Notes: generated by a model not told the origin, from the letters alone. A stretch of DNA of 64,000 bases from Pseudohongiella spirulinae (GCF_001444425.1 NZ_CP013189.1:2294001-2358000); one strand, 5' to 3'; counted from the stretch's first letter, positions 8,475 through 18,531 are shown. A program made the numbers and translations.

Positions 8475-9200
8475 TCAGAGTTCGGATTTGACCTGTTCTT
8501 CCATGCTGCTCAAACCGGCATGTCTGACATCCGTACCCATGACCATGTAAACTACATGTTCAGCAATATTCTTGGCGTGATCACCCGCGCGCTCCAGAGA
8601 ACGCAAAGCCCATATGATATTCAATACGCGTGTGATGCTGCGCGGATCTTCTATCATGTAGGTGATCATCTCGCGCATGGCGCTGCCATACTCCAGATCC
8701 ACATTGACATCTTCCTTGGCTACAGCCAGCGCTGCCTCTGCGTCGTATCGGGCAAAAGCATCAAGTGCCATATTTACCATGTGACGAACTCGCTCACCAA
8801 TGTGACGCACCTCAACATAGCCTTTGGAAGACCCGTCCTGCTCGGCCAATTCCATGGCCAGCCGCGCAATTTTGGCAGCCTCGTCGCCGATGCGCTCCAG
8901 ATCGTTAATCGCCTTGATGATGCCCATGACCAGTCGCAAGTCACTTGCAGCCGGCTGGCGGCGCGCCAGAATCCGATTGCAGGATTCATCAATTGCCAGC
9001 TCCATTTCGTTAACTTCATCATCCAGTGCGCGCACCTGACTGCCCAATTCACTGTCTGCCGTAATCAACGCGGTCAGGGCATCGGCCAGTTGTTTTTCAA
9101 CCAGACCGCCCATCTCCAGCATGCTGCTTTTGATTTCTTCCAGTTCAATATTGAATTGTTGCGAAATGTGGTGACTGTGAACGCCGGCATCGGTTTTCAT
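8475..9200 (-). CDS. phoU: phosphate transport/signalling regulator PhoU
   Basis: 241 residues made of two three-helix PhoU repeats, with the conserved metal-binding signatures in both halves (KAINDLERIGDEAAKIARLA around 110 and RSLERAGDHAKNIAEHVVYM near 205). PhoU couples the Pst transporter to PhoR and keeps the regulon off when phosphate is plentiful. Here it is convergent with phoR (17-bp gap) and is not attached to pstSCAB, which must lie elsewhere. Its promoter region faces ppk and carries a reverse-oriented Pho box. Confidence 0.95.
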   Translation of the reverse strand: MKTDAGVHSHHISQQFNIELEEIKSSMLEMGGLVEKQLADALTALITADSELGSQVRALDDEVNEMELAIDESCNRILARRQPAASDLRLVMGIIKAINDLERIGDEAAKIARLAMELAEQDGSSKGYVEVRHIGERVRHMVNMALDAFARYDAEAALAVAKEDVNVDLEYGSAMREMITYMIEDPRSITRVLNIIWALRSLERAGDHAKNIAEHVVYMVMGTDVRHAGLSSMEEQVKSEL

Positions 9201-9227
9201 GTTAAATTTCCTTGCAGTTTGACGCGT

Positions 9228-9261
9228 ACTTTAGTGTATGAATATGACATTAATGTGACAT
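9228..9261 (-). promoter_or_regulatory. Pho box and candidate -10 of phoU
   Basis: On the minus strand, ATGTCACATTAATGTCAT (9261-9244) contains two TGTCA half-sites with an 11-bp period, an excellent Pho box. About ten bases downstream lies TAAAGT (9233-9228) as a possible -10. It should make phoU expression PhoB-dependent. Confidence 0.6.
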
Positions 9262-9265
9262 TTTT

Positions 9266-9303
9266 GCCATATAAAAACTGTCAACTTCCTGGTCGTGTAT
9301 TCA
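9266..9303 (+). promoter_or_regulatory. Pho box and candidate -10 of ppk
   Basis: GCCATATAAAAACTGTCAAC at 9266-9285 resembles a plus-strand Pho box (degenerate first half-site, good CTGTCA second half-site). TATTCA at 9298-9303 sits twelve bases downstream, the same geometry as at phoB. With the phoU site it forms a divergent pair in the phoU-ppk gap. Confidence 0.5.
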
Positions 9304-9321
9304 GTGCCCGGCTAGGCTAGA

Positions 9322-11517
9322 ATGGACTTTTTGGTTTCGGAAAATCGCATGAGCAGCATAGCATCAGAAGACCGTAAGGCTTCAATGGAACAGGAGCACC
9401 CCTCAGTGTCTGCCTGCCCGGAAGTTCCTCAAGATATTGATTTGAGCGACAGTCGCTTCTATCTGAATCGCGAGCTCAGCTATCTGCAGTTTAATCTCCG
9501 CGTACTGGATCAGGCCCGTAACATTCGCCACCCGCTCCTGGAACGGCTGATGTTCCTGCTGATCTTCAGCTCCAATCTGGACGAGTTTTATGAGATTCGC
9601 GTTTCCGGGCTCAAAAAACAGCTCGGCTTCGGGCGTCAACGCCCGGGGCCGGACGGAAAATATCCGCAGGAAGTACTCAGTGAAATTCATGCCCAGGTAC
9701 GTCTGGCATTGCAGGAACAATACCGTATCCTGAACGAAGATCTGCTACCCGCACTGGCTGACGAGAATATTCGATTTCTTTATCGCCACGAATGGAGTGA
9801 CAACCTGCTGGAGTGGTCACTGGAATATTTCCGCAATGAGGTGCTGCCTGTCATCAGCCCATTGGGACTGGATCCGGCCCACCCCTTCCCCCGGCTGGTT
9901 AACAAAAGCCTTAATTTCATACTTTCCCTGGAAGGTAAAGATGCTTTTGGACGCGACAGCGGTCTGGCCATTGTTCCGGCTCCCAGGGCTTTGCCACGAC
10001 TCATAAAGGTACCCGCTCACATTACCCCCGATGGTGACAATTTCATTTTCCTGTCATCCATCATCCACGCGCATGTAGAAGAGTTTTTCCCGGGCATGAA
10101 AGTCAAGGAGTGCCATCAATTCCGGGTGACGCGAAACTCGGATCTGGAGATGAGCAATGTCGAAGTTGAGGACGTTGCCAGTGCTTTGCAGGGTGAGCTC
10201 CATATGCGTCGCTTCGGAGCGGCCGCCAAACTTGAAGTGGGCGCTGGTTGCCCTGCTGAGCTGACTGACTTTCTGCTGGAGCGTTTCAATCTGACAGAAG
10301 AAGAACTATTCCGCCTGGATGGCCCGGTTAATTTACAAAGACTGGTGGCGCTGAACAGCATGGTGCACAGACCCGAACTGCAGTTTCCACCGTTTTCACC
10401 CGGCCTGCCCCCTGCACTGGAAGAGAATAACTGCATTTTCAGTGCGGTTACGCGCGAGGATCAGCTCCTGCTTCACCCTTACCAATCTTTTGTACCGGTT
10501 ATTGACTGGGTGCGGCAGGCAGCTCGTGACAGCGGCGTGATTTCGATCAAACAGACGCTGTATCGGACCAACGAATCGTCCGAACTGGTCGAAGCGCTTG
10601 CCGAAGCTGCGCGCAATGGCAAGGAAGTCACCGTTGTCATCGAGCTGCGTGCGCGCTTCGATGAAGAAGAAAATATTCAGTTCGCCAGCATTCTCCAGGA
10701 AGCAGGTGCCGTCGTAGTTTACGGCGTGATGGGCTACAAGACTCACGCCAAAATGGTACTGATCGTCAGGCGGGAAAACGGCCGACTAAAACGTTATGCC
10801 CACCTGGGTACCGGAAACTATCACCGCAAAAACTCATTGCTTTACACTGATTACAGCCTGCTCACCTGTGACGAAGCATTGTGTGCCGATGTGCACAAGG
10901 TGTTTCAGCAGATTACTGGCATGGGAAAGAAAATTGCTCCTGAGTTGATCCTCAATGCGCCTTTCAAACTGATGAAAGGCCTGATCCAACTCATCCAGCA
11001 TGAAAAGGCGGCCGCTCGAGAAGGAAAAGCGGCGCGCATTATCGCCAAGGTTAATGCCTTGACTGACCCCGTGATCATTCAGGAACTGTATAGCGCCTCG
11101 CAGGCTGGCGTGAGAATTGATCTTATCGTGCGTGGCATATGTTGCCTGAAACCCGGTGTACCGAATGTATCCGAAAATATCCGTGTCGTATCAACAATCG
11201 GTCGCTTCCTTGAGCACTCCCGGGTTTATTACTTTGCCAATGCCCAGCACCCGCTGTACTGTTCGAGCGCCGACTGGATGGAACGAAATCTGCAACGTCG
11301 TATTGAAATTGCTTTTCCAATACTCAAAAAAAAATGGGTTCAACGTATTTTAAGTGAGATGGAGATGCACATTCAGGATCTCAATCAAAGCTGGGAATTG
11401 CAGTCCGATGGCAGTTATCTGAAACTTGATCAACTGGATGCAGGCGAAACGGCAGATGGCGTTCAGAACTTGTTACTCAATGCCCTCGCAACTCATGCAA
11501 CGGTGCCACGCCGCTGA
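9322..11517 (+). CDS. ppk: polyphosphate kinase 1
   Basis: This is a 731-residue PPK1, slightly longer than the ~690 of E. coli. It reversibly polymerises the ATP gamma-phosphate into inorganic polyphosphate. It shows FYLNRELSYLQFNLRVL at the start of the N domain, ISPLGLDPAHPFPRLVNKSL, and two phospholipase-D-like halves with the phospho-accepting His in GYKTHAKMVLIVRR and the second His in RFLEHSRVYYF. ATG 9349 is a possible alternative start that drops nine residues; 9322 has AGG about seven bases upstream. A plus-strand Pho box ties it to phosphate starvation. Its 3' end overlaps convergent ppx by 41 bp. Confidence 0.95.
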   Translation: MDFLVSENRMSSIASEDRKASMEQEHPSVSACPEVPQDIDLSDSRFYLNRELSYLQFNLRVLDQARNIRHPLLERLMFLLIFSSNLDEFYEIRVSGLKKQLGFGRQRPGPDGKYPQEVLSEIHAQVRLALQEQYRILNEDLLPALADENIRFLYRHEWSDNLLEWSLEYFRNEVLPVISPLGLDPAHPFPRLVNKSLNFILSLEGKDAFGRDSGLAIVPAPRALPRLIKVPAHITPDGDNFIFLSSIIHAHVEEFFPGMKVKECHQFRVTRNSDLEMSNVEVEDVASALQGELHMRRFGAAAKLEVGAGCPAELTDFLLERFNLTEEELFRLDGPVNLQRLVALNSMVHRPELQFPPFSPGLPPALEENNCIFSAVTREDQLLLHPYQSFVPVIDWVRQAARDSGVISIKQTLYRTNESSELVEALAEAARNGKEVTVVIELRARFDEEENIQFASILQEAGAVVVYGVMGYKTHAKMVLIVRRENGRLKRYAHLGTGNYHRKNSLLYTDYSLLTCDEALCADVHKVFQQITGMGKKIAPELILNAPFKLMKGLIQLIQHEKAAAREGKAARIIAKVNALTDPVIIQELYSASQAGVRIDLIVRGICCLKPGVPNVSENIRVVSTIGRFLEHSRVYYFANAQHPLYCSSADWMERNLQRRIEIAFPILKKKWVQRILSEMEMHIQDLNQSWELQSDGSYLKLDQLDAGETADGVQNLLLNALATHATVPRR

Positions 11518-12424
11518 GCGACGCTTTTACCATATAATGCAACATGCCTTCGCGAAGGGCGGCGGGACTGAATCTCAGACTCTCAATGCCGGCAACGGAC
11601 ATGAAAGCAAAAAGCACTGACCAACCTGGCAAAATCAGCTCACGACGGCTGTTCTTGAGACCCGCCATGGAGTATGCCGGGTCACTTCCGACGCGCAACA
11701 CTTCTGTGCGCAATTTACCAAGAGTGTCGAGTGTCACAAAACCGGCTTGACGCCCGGAGGCAGCACAAACCGAGCTCAACATTTTCGCCGTTCCTGACGA
11801 GGCATAAACTTCATGCCAGTTCTGTTCACGAAGTTGAGCAACGATCGGCCTGAAAACAGCCTCAGCATCTGCTAACGCTTTCTGCAAGGTCAGCTCCAAG
11901 ATCGAGACTTCCCCATCTACCCGTGTAAACCATTTATCACGCCAGCTGACACAACCAATCGGCATACTGTGAAGTTGTAATATACGCTCATTACACCCCA
12001 CTACCAGCTCTGTACTTCCGCCACCGATATCGATGACAAGCCGATTTTCTTCCGCCGCCGACAAGGCCGAGTTAACACCTGCATAAACCAGGGTGGCCTC
12101 TTCCGGGCCGCTCACAACATCAATATGGATATCCTTGAGACGTGCAGCGGCCAGAAACTCGTCAGCATTGTCCGCAATACGGAGGGCGTTGGTGCCAACG
12201 GCCCAACAGTGTTTGATGGGATAGCGTGCCAGCGCGTGGCGAAATGTTTCCAGGCAGTTCAGGCCGCGACTGAACGCCGCCGGGGTGATCCGGGAATTAA
12301 TCGCCAGGTCCTCACCCAATTGTACTTTTTCACTGAAACGTTCAACGATCTGATGGCGCCCTTCATGCCACTCAGCAATCAGCAAGTGGAAACTATTGGA
12401 ACCAAGGTCAATACATGCAAACAT
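11477..12424 (-). CDS. ppx: exopolyphosphatase, Ppx/GppA family (short form)
   Basis: 315 residues of the ASKHA-fold Ppx/GppA phosphatase: MFACIDLGSNSFHLLIAEW (phosphate-binding loop 1), VSGPEEATLVYAGV with the catalytic Glu region, and VIDIGGGSTELVVG (loop 2). It hydrolyses terminal phosphate from polyphosphate and/or pppGpp. It lacks the ~190-residue C-terminal HD-like domain of E. coli Ppx (513 aa), so it belongs to the short class common outside enterics. It is convergent with ppk, overlapping its 3' end by 41 bp, so the synthesising and degrading enzymes are antisense neighbours. The chemoreceptor gene is upstream on the same strand. Confidence 0.88.
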   Translation of the reverse strand: MFACIDLGSNSFHLLIAEWHEGRHQIVERFSEKVQLGEDLAINSRITPAAFSRGLNCLETFRHALARYPIKHCWAVGTNALRIADNADEFLAAARLKDIHIDVVSGPEEATLVYAGVNSALSAAEENRLVIDIGGGSTELVVGCNERILQLHSMPIGCVSWRDKWFTRVDGEVSILELTLQKALADAEAVFRPIVAQLREQNWHEVYASSGTAKMLSSVCAASGRQAGFVTLDTLGKLRTEVLRVGSDPAYSMAGLKNSRRELILPGWSVLFAFMSVAGIESLRFSPAALREGMLHYMVKASLSGVAPLHELRGH

Positions 12425-12510
12425 TCGACGGCGTCATCCGGATAAACAGCCGTGATTAAAACACGGATGTGCTCTGAACGACAAACCTAAACTCGACCAG
12501 CCACATTGGA

Positions 12511-14247
12511 CTAGCCAAGCTTGAACTGACTGACCAGACCGTCCAGGTTGGCAAGCAGAGTGTTGATCTCGGCATGATACTGCTTGCACTTCATGTAATC
12601 CTCAGTATTCAGTCGACCATCACCCGCTATCTTTACGCTGCTCTTGGCAATGCCTTCGGTCACTTCTGACTGCTGTCTCACCGCATTGGCAATATCCTTA
12701 CTGCGCTCGGCAATCAATTCCACCGATGCCAGAACAGATTCCAGCAGTTCATTCGCTGAATTAGCGGTGCCCACACAATCTCTGGACAGGCTGACGCCGC
12801 TGTCCATGGCGTGGACGATCTGCACTGTATTTTCCTGCAGATCCTGAATAATGGTATTGATTTCCAGGGTCGAGGACTGTGTCTTCTGCGCCAGACTGCG
12901 CACTTCATCCGCGACTACAGCAAAGCCTCGCCCCTGCTCGCCAGCCCTGGCAGCCTCAATAGCGGCATTCAAGGCCAGTAGGTTGGTCTGCTCAGCAATG
13001 CCCTGAATCACCTCCAGAACCGAATGAACTTTTTGATTATGATCTCTCATATCATGCACTTTCTGCTGAATCTGGGAGAGTGAGCCGGACAATTGCTCAA
13101 CGGAAGAACGAGTCTGAGAGACCACCTGTGTGGCCTGCTTGGTCGCACCATTTGCCTCGCTGGCTGCTTCCACACTGGCCTGAGCACCAGCCGCCACATC
13201 AGACAGTGATGATGAGAGCTCCGTAGTTGATGAGGCCAACAATTCAGTCTCCTCAAGCTGAGCCGAAGAGCGACCCGCTGTTCGCTCAATCATGTCTGAG
13301 AACTGCACCGACTTCTTGCTGACTTCTGCGCTGGTGGACAAAACTTGTCCTATGATGCCGGCCAGTTTGCCCACAAAGGTATTAAAACTGGCACCCAGCT
13401 CGGATATCTCGTCGACACCCTTGTCAGACAAGCGTCGACTCAAATCACCTGAGCCCTGAGCGATATCCTGCATGTATCCCCTGGCCTGAACCAGCGGAGC
13501 CGTAATTGAAATTGACAGGAAGTAGGCGGCAATCACCAATATGGCCAGAATTACCACAACGATCACAGCGGAGCTCATCGCCCACTGCATAAATTGCGCG
13601 TTAACGTCTTCCTCGTACAGGCCGTGAATCAGCACCCAGTCCCATGGCTCAAAGAGCTGCGCATACACCGTTTTTATTTCAGCTTCAGGGTGAGCGATAG
13701 GATCATCGGTATAGGTAAGAAACCGATAACCGAACATGGGTTCGGGGTGATAGAGATACTCAGCGAACCCAGTGTAACTGTCACCTGTATAGCGGTTAAT
13801 GATTTCGGTCATGGTAGGTGTCGGATCACTGTAACCATTTTGCTCCATACGCTGCTCGGGTGTCGTAGCAGCCGCGGCAATAGACGCTCTCACCTGTGCT
13901 TCGGTATCCAGGGCACTGTCAACGCCGCGGAACGGATGCGCGAGAATCTGGCCCAGGCGGTGATAAAGCAGCAGGTAGTTACGTTCATCGACAACTGTGT
14001 TGTTGATCAGATAGCGCCCCATACGTTTAGCTTCTGCGTCGCTCATCTGACCGCTTAACACCTGCTCATGCAAACCCTCCAGGGCATCATGAATCATGTG
14101 AACCTGATTCATGCTCCCCAATCGCAATTGCTCCATAAATTGCTGACGCGCCTGCATTAATATGGACACACTCAGACCGATAATCGCGATGACACTGACC
14201 ACGACGATCAGCCCAATGCGCGAGCGTATGGTAAATTTGCTGAACAT
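12511..14247 (-). CDS. methyl-accepting chemotaxis protein with Cache sensor
   Basis: A transducer of about 578 residues. I use ATG 14247 ([20 protein letters not shown]), which has AGGGAA seven bases upstream and places the first membrane helix at the N-terminus; the frame is open to 14286. A periplasmic region at about 35-215 resembles a Cache domain ([20 protein letters not shown]). A second membrane helix (about 220-245) and a HAMP linker follow, then the cytoplasmic signalling hairpin with the CheA/CheW-contact tip [20 protein letters not shown]. Ligand unknown. No che genes lie in the window, so it is an orphan receptor feeding a chemotaxis system elsewhere. Confidence 0.92.
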   Translation of the reverse strand: MFSKFTIRSRIGLIVVVSVIAIIGLSVSILMQARQQFMEQLRLGSMNQVHMIHDALEGLHEQVLSGQMSDAEAKRMGRYLINNTVVDERNYLLLYHRLGQILAHPFRGVDSALDTEAQVRASIAAAATTPEQRMEQNGYSDPTPTMTEIINRYTGDSYTGFAEYLYHPEPMFGYRFLTYTDDPIAHPEAEIKTVYAQLFEPWDWVLIHGLYEEDVNAQFMQWAMSSAVIVVVILAILVIAAYFLSISITAPLVQARGYMQDIAQGSGDLSRRLSDKGVDEISELGASFNTFVGKLAGIIGQVLSTSAEVSKKSVQFSDMIERTAGRSSAQLEETELLASSTTELSSSLSDVAAGAQASVEAASEANGATKQATQVVSQTRSSVEQLSGSLSQIQQKVHDMRDHNQKVHSVLEVIQGIAEQTNLLALNAAIEAARAGEQGRGFAVVADEVRSLAQKTQSSTLEINTIIQDLQENTVQIVHAMDSGVSLSRDCVGTANSANELLESVLASVELIAERSKDIANAVRQQSEVTEGIAKSSVKIAGDGRLNTEDYMKCKQYHAEINTLLANLDGLVSQFKLG

Positions 14248-14373
14248 GCTGTTTTCCCTGCCTTGCTGTGATGGTTGCGCTAACAAACCTTATTATTGAT
14301 GTTATTATCAACTTATAACGGCACGGGTTCTTAGAACATTAGGGTCATTATTCAGGCGACAGGCAGCCAGCTC

Positions 14374-15108
14374 ATGACAGCGACAGAACTGAACAGCACA
14401 GGGCACCTGTTCGGTGACACACCGGACGTGGGCATGCTATGGCAGTCGCCGACTCTGCATCAGGTCTATGTATCGCTGCTGGAAAATATTAGCAATTGCA
14501 TGCCCTTGCAATTAGTTTACGGCGAACCTGGCCTGGGTAAAACGCTATTAGCCCGCAGAATCTATTACAGCCTGCGAGCCCATGACCAGCGTTATCGCGT
14601 CCGCTTTATGCCCTACCCCAGTATTGACCTTAACGACTTGATGCCTGCGTCAGCTCCGGATTCTGTCAATTACAGGCATGTCCTTGTCATTGACGAAGCT
14701 CAGGCTGTCCCCAACCAAACCCTGTTGGCCATAGCCCGACACATTAACCTTGGTGGCAAGACTCACTTTGTGCTTTTTGCTCAACCTGAACTAGCCAACA
14801 GGTTACATGCTCCGGCTCTGACACTGTGGTCAGAAATTCCTCAACAATGTTATGAACTGAAAAACCTCACTAAAACGGAAACGGCCGACTATATCTATAC
14901 CAGGATAAGCAGGGCCGCATCGACATCCAGACTCATGCCCGATGAGGCACTGATTGACAATATATTTACATTCAGCAATGGTGTACCAAGGATGATTAAC
15001 ACCTTGATGCGCAAAGCAATCCTGCATGCCGAGCTGGAAAATTGCCACGAACTCACAAAAGAGCACTTGAATCTGGCGCGCCAAACGCTTGAATTCCGTC
15101 AAGTCTGA
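14374..15108 (+). CDS. ExeA-like AAA ATPase
   Basis: A 244-residue P-loop ATPase with Walker A GEPGLGKT (about 51-58), Walker B HVLVIDEAQ and a C-terminal helical lid (SNGVPRMINTLMRKAI). The arrangement matches the AAA ATPases of the ExeA/MshM/TnsC-like group (type II secretion, MSHA pilus or mobile-element helpers), but without the peptidoglycan-binding or membrane part of ExeA. It is a bare ATPase domain, divergent from the chemoreceptor and 54 bp ahead of cysE. No ExeB, MSHA or transposase gene is nearby, so its role is unknown. Confidence 0.7.
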   Translation: MTATELNSTGHLFGDTPDVGMLWQSPTLHQVYVSLLENISNCMPLQLVYGEPGLGKTLLARRIYYSLRAHDQRYRVRFMPYPSIDLNDLMPASAPDSVNYRHVLVIDEAQAVPNQTLLAIARHINLGGKTHFVLFAQPELANRLHAPALTLWSEIPQQCYELKNLTKTETADYIYTRISRAASTSRLMPDEALIDNIFTFSNGVPRMINTLMRKAILHAELENCHELTKEHLNLARQTLEFRQV

Positions 15109-15162
15109 CACCATAAACTGATATAGTCAGCGAGACTCAACCCCAGAGGTATCGAAGAAACC

Positions 15163-15942
15163 ATGTCCGACCGTATTTGGGAACAGCTACAGGCTGAAGC
15201 CCGCGACCTTATTGCCCGTGAACCCCTGCTCGCCAGCTATGTCTACGCCTGTGTACTCAATCACAGCAGCCTCAGCTCGTCTCTGAGCTATTTGTTAGCG
15301 CACAAACTGGCAAACTATGTAATGTCTGCAGTCGCCATTCGCGAGCTGCTGGACAACGCCTTCAGCAACAGCCCTGAGATTGTTGATGCCTCAGCGGCTG
15401 ACATTAAGGCTGTTCGTGACCGTGACGCTGCCACAAGCAGCTACTTACCTGTCATCCTGCATCTGAAAGGTTTTCAGTCGATACAGGTACATCGAGTTGC
15501 TCATTATATGTGGAATAAGGGACGTAAGGATCTTGCACTGTTTCTGCAAAGTCGCAATTCCGAAGTTTTTGGTGTTGATATCCACCCGGCCTGCGTGATT
15601 GGCAAGGGCATAATGTTTGATCACGCTACAGGGATTGTTATTGGCGAAACCACTGTCATCGAAGATGATGTGTCCATTATGCAATCAGTTACCCTGGGCG
15701 GCACAGGTAATGAACAGGGTGATCGCCACCCGAAAATACGTTCTGGCGTGCTGATTTCGGCCGGAGCCAAAGTGTTAGGTAACATTGAAATTGGTCGCAG
15801 CGCCAAGGTCGGTGCAGGCAGCGTCGTTCTGAAAGATGTACCACCGCATACAACGGTGGTGGGAGTTCCTGCGCATCATGTAGGGTCTCCCTGCCCGGAA
15901 AATCCCTCGCATACCATGAATCAACTGGTCGACACCGATTGA
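15163..15942 (+). CDS. cysE: serine O-acetyltransferase
   Basis: CysE makes O-acetylserine from serine and acetyl-CoA, the carbon skeleton for cysteine. The 259-residue protein has the helical N-terminal domain (about 1-140) and the left-handed beta-helix of hexapeptide repeats (about 145-240). Active-site segments include DIHPACVIGKGIMFDHATGI, VSIMQSVTLGGTG and DRHPKIRSGVLISAGAKVLG. The C-terminus is NQLVDTD, lacking the terminal Ile that docks CysE into CysK, so the cysteine-synthase complex may not form in the standard way. The stop codon directly abuts the stop of the convergent PIN-PhoH gene, with no gap. Confidence 0.93.
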   Translation: MSDRIWEQLQAEARDLIAREPLLASYVYACVLNHSSLSSSLSYLLAHKLANYVMSAVAIRELLDNAFSNSPEIVDASAADIKAVRDRDAATSSYLPVILHLKGFQSIQVHRVAHYMWNKGRKDLALFLQSRNSEVFGVDIHPACVIGKGIMFDHATGIVIGETTVIEDDVSIMQSVTLGGTGNEQGDRHPKIRSGVLISAGAKVLGNIEIGRSAKVGAGSVVLKDVPPHTTVVGVPAHHVGSPCPENPSHTMNQLVDTD

Positions 15943-17319
15943 CTACAGATTTTCCTCGGCAAAAGCTGCCAACGCCGACCTGGGTACACCCTGAAGCTGC
16001 ACCGTGCCGCCATAGGGAAACAACCTGAACCGCTCTGTCAAATACGTTAAACCAGAGCTGACGGGCGTGAGATAGGGCGTGTCTATCTGAGCCAGATTAC
16101 CCAGACAAACTACCTTTGATCCGGTCCCTGCCCGAGTGACTATGGTTTTTATCTGATGCGGCGTCAGATTCTGCGATTCGTCTATAAGAATCAGGCTGTG
16201 CTGAAAGCTGCGGCCGCGGATATAGTTCAGGGATTTGAATTGCAGCGGCACTCTGTCGAGCACGTACTCTATACTGCCGACACAGTTCTCGTCATCCCAG
16301 TGGAGGGCTTCCAGATTGTCAGTAATAGCGCCCAGCCAGGGCTCCATTTTCTCAGCTTCTGTGCCCGGCAGAAAGCCGATATCTTCATCCAGTCCCTGAG
16401 TACTTCGGGTAACGATGATTCGCCGAAAGGACTTGGCATTCAATGTCAATTCTATCGCGGCCGCCAGTGCCAGAATGGTTTTGCCTGATCCGGCTGATCC
16501 GGTAAGATTGACCAGATGCACATCCGGATCCAGCAATAGATCCAGAGCCATGGCTTGATAGAGATCCCGTGGCGCAAGGCCCCAAACGTCCAGAGACATC
16601 AGTTTCTGCCGGTCAAGGTGCCGCAAGGTGACATGATCATCTGTGACCTCAACGACACGAGCAATAAACCCGCTGTCATCGGTCACAAACTGATTAGGAC
16701 AGACATCCTGCAGGCGCTGACTACGCGGCAGAATATGCAAGGTTTCTCCGTTCGGGGTCTGGCGGGTTTCAACCAATTCGACTTCCTGCCAGAAATTGTT
16801 CCCAAAATGCAGATAGCCCTTATTCAGATCACCAATGTCATCAATAAGCTGATCGGTGTGGTAGTCTTCCGCATCGATGCCGCATGCCCGGGCCTTTAGC
16901 CGCATATTGATATCTTTGGTGACCAGCACAACTCGTTGTTTCTCATGGCCGTGTTTAAGGCAAGCCACAGCATTAAGAATTTTATTATCGTTCAAGTGCG
17001 GCGGAAGTATTTGCTTATCGACTGGCGTCTCCCCCATCACCACTGACAGCAGCCCCTGGGGATCTTTCCTGGAAGGCCTGAGAATCGGTACACCTTTTTC
17101 AACTGTTTGCGGCGCTGCGCTGCCGAGAATTCGGTCAATCTCACGAATCGCGTGCCGACAGTCTGCGGCCACGGCACCTCGCCCACTCTTCAGGTTATCG
17201 AGCTCCTCCAGTACAGTCATAGGGATGACAACGTGATGTTCGTCGAAATTCCAGACTGCTGTGGGGTCGTGAATCAGAACATTTGTATCGAGAACGTAAA
17301 AGATGTTGTGCAAGGTCAC
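15943..17319 (-). CDS. PIN domain - PhoH ATPase fusion (PhoH2 type)
   Basis: 458 residues. The N-terminal PIN RNase domain (about 1-150) has the acidic start FYVLDTNVLIHD and later VLVTKDINMRLKARACGIDA. The C-terminal half is a PhoH superfamily-1-like ATPase with Walker A VNLTGSAGSGKTILALAAAI and Walker B HSLILIDESQNLTPHQIKT. Studied PhoH2 proteins couple ATP-dependent RNA unwinding to sequence-specific cleavage, sometimes as toxins. No small antitoxin ORF is visible upstream, consistent with the solitary form common in proteobacteria. It lies downstream of oadB on the same strand after 76 bp. Confidence 0.9.
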   Translation of the reverse strand: MTLHNIFYVLDTNVLIHDPTAVWNFDEHHVVIPMTVLEELDNLKSGRGAVAADCRHAIREIDRILGSAAPQTVEKGVPILRPSRKDPQGLLSVVMGETPVDKQILPPHLNDNKILNAVACLKHGHEKQRVVLVTKDINMRLKARACGIDAEDYHTDQLIDDIGDLNKGYLHFGNNFWQEVELVETRQTPNGETLHILPRSQRLQDVCPNQFVTDDSGFIARVVEVTDDHVTLRHLDRQKLMSLDVWGLAPRDLYQAMALDLLLDPDVHLVNLTGSAGSGKTILALAAAIELTLNAKSFRRIIVTRSTQGLDEDIGFLPGTEAEKMEPWLGAITDNLEALHWDDENCVGSIEYVLDRVPLQFKSLNYIRGRSFQHSLILIDESQNLTPHQIKTIVTRAGTGSKVVCLGNLAQIDTPYLTPVSSGLTYLTERFRLFPYGGTVQLQGVPRSALAAFAEENL

Positions 17320-17395
17320 AAGCCGTCAACTCCCTGTAAAGGTTAGGCTTCATCGACACTATACATCATCAATGACAGTACGGTGACAGTCCTGC

Positions 17396-18526
17396 TTACC
17401 CCACGATCTGAATCAGAATACCTGCCGCAACAGCTGAACCAATGACGCCGGCCACATTGGGACCCATCGCATGCATCAGCAGGAAGTTGTGTGGGTTCGC
17501 CTCGGTTCCGAGGCGATTGGCAACGCGGGCGGCCATCGGGACGGCAGACACACCGGCGGCACCGATCAAGGGATTGATCTTGCTGCTGGACAAGGCATTC
17601 ATGAGCTTGGCCATCAACACACCTGACGCGGTTCCGATTGAAAACGCCACAATGCCAAGCGCCAGAATACCCAGCGTGCTGGGCACCAGAAATTGTTCTG
17701 CAATCAGTCTTGAACCAACTGCCAAACCCAGCAGAATAGTGACGGTATTGATAAGTGCGTTCTGCGCTGTCTTTGTCAGGCGATCGACAACACCGCATTC
17801 ACGCATCAGGTTGCCCAGACAGAACATACCGAGTAGCGGCGCAGCACTGGGAATTACCAGCGCCACCAATATCAGCAGCAGCAGCGGAAACAGAATTTTC
17901 TCTCGCTGCGAAACGGCACGCAGCTGGGTCATTTCAATTTTACGCTCCTGCACTGTTGTCAGCGCCCGCATAATAGGTGGTTGAATCAACGGGACCAGCG
18001 CCATGTAAGAATAAGCTGATACTGCAATGGCACCCAGCAATTCCGGTGCGAGCATCCCCGCCACATAAATGGCTGTTGGTCCATCGGCACCGCCGATAAT
18101 ACCGATCGCCGCAGCTTGCCTTATTGTAAAATCAAATAGCCCCAGATCCGAAAAGAACAAAGCACCCAAAACGGTAGCGAAAATACCGAACTGGGCAGCA
18201 GCACCGAGAAGCAGAGTCTTGGGGTTGGCCAGCAGCGGCCCGAAGTCGGTCATGCTGCCGACACCCAGGAAGATGAGAAGTGGAAATATCCCGGTAGACA
18301 ATCCCATTGAGTAGAATTGCGCAAGAACCCCATCTCCAACCGCGATTTCCACGCCGGGGATATTGGCCAGCATACCGCCAAAACCGATCGGCAACAGCAG
18401 CAAAGGCTCAAACTTTTTTGCAATAGCCAGGTACAACAACACCAGACTGACAAGTATCATCAGTAACTGTTTCGGCTCCATCTGATAGATGCCTGTGGAC
18501 TGCCACAACTCAATTAATTGATCCAT
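17396..18526 (-). CDS. oadB: sodium-pumping oxaloacetate decarboxylase, beta subunit
   Basis: This 376-residue integral membrane protein couples decarboxylation of carboxybiotin to Na+ export. It has about nine hydrophobic segments. Residues matching the Na+-site elements of characterised OadB are seen: Asp in [15 protein letters not shown], Tyr in [16 protein letters not shown], and Asn/Gly/Ser in [16 protein letters not shown]. It is shorter than Klebsiella OadB (about 433) but typical for the marine form. It follows oadA after five bases, so the order oadG-oadA-oadB is one operon. Confidence 0.95.
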   Translation of the reverse strand: MDQLIELWQSTGIYQMEPKQLLMILVSLVLLYLAIAKKFEPLLLLPIGFGGMLANIPGVEIAVGDGVLAQFYSMGLSTGIFPLLIFLGVGSMTDFGPLLANPKTLLLGAAAQFGIFATVLGALFFSDLGLFDFTIRQAAAIGIIGGADGPTAIYVAGMLAPELLGAIAVSAYSYMALVPLIQPPIMRALTTVQERKIEMTQLRAVSQREKILFPLLLLILVALVIPSAAPLLGMFCLGNLMRECGVVDRLTKTAQNALINTVTILLGLAVGSRLIAEQFLVPSTLGILALGIVAFSIGTASGVLMAKLMNALSSSKINPLIGAAGVSAVPMAARVANRLGTEANPHNFLLMHAMGPNVAGVIGSAVAAGILIQIVG

Positions 18527-18531
18527 CTATC

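Noticed and set aside
8520-9320. 266-codon ORF antisense to phoU
   Set aside because: Shadow of phoU with no recognisable domain; phoU is unambiguous.
15943-17319. Toxin-antitoxin module around the PIN-PhoH protein
   Set aside because: PhoH2 can be a toxin, but no small antitoxin ORF with a ribosome-binding site is seen upstream, in the gap 17320-17395.
17343-17798. 151-codon ORF inside oadB
   Set aside because: Out-of-frame shadow on the same strand as oadB, Arg/Cys-rich with no family pattern.
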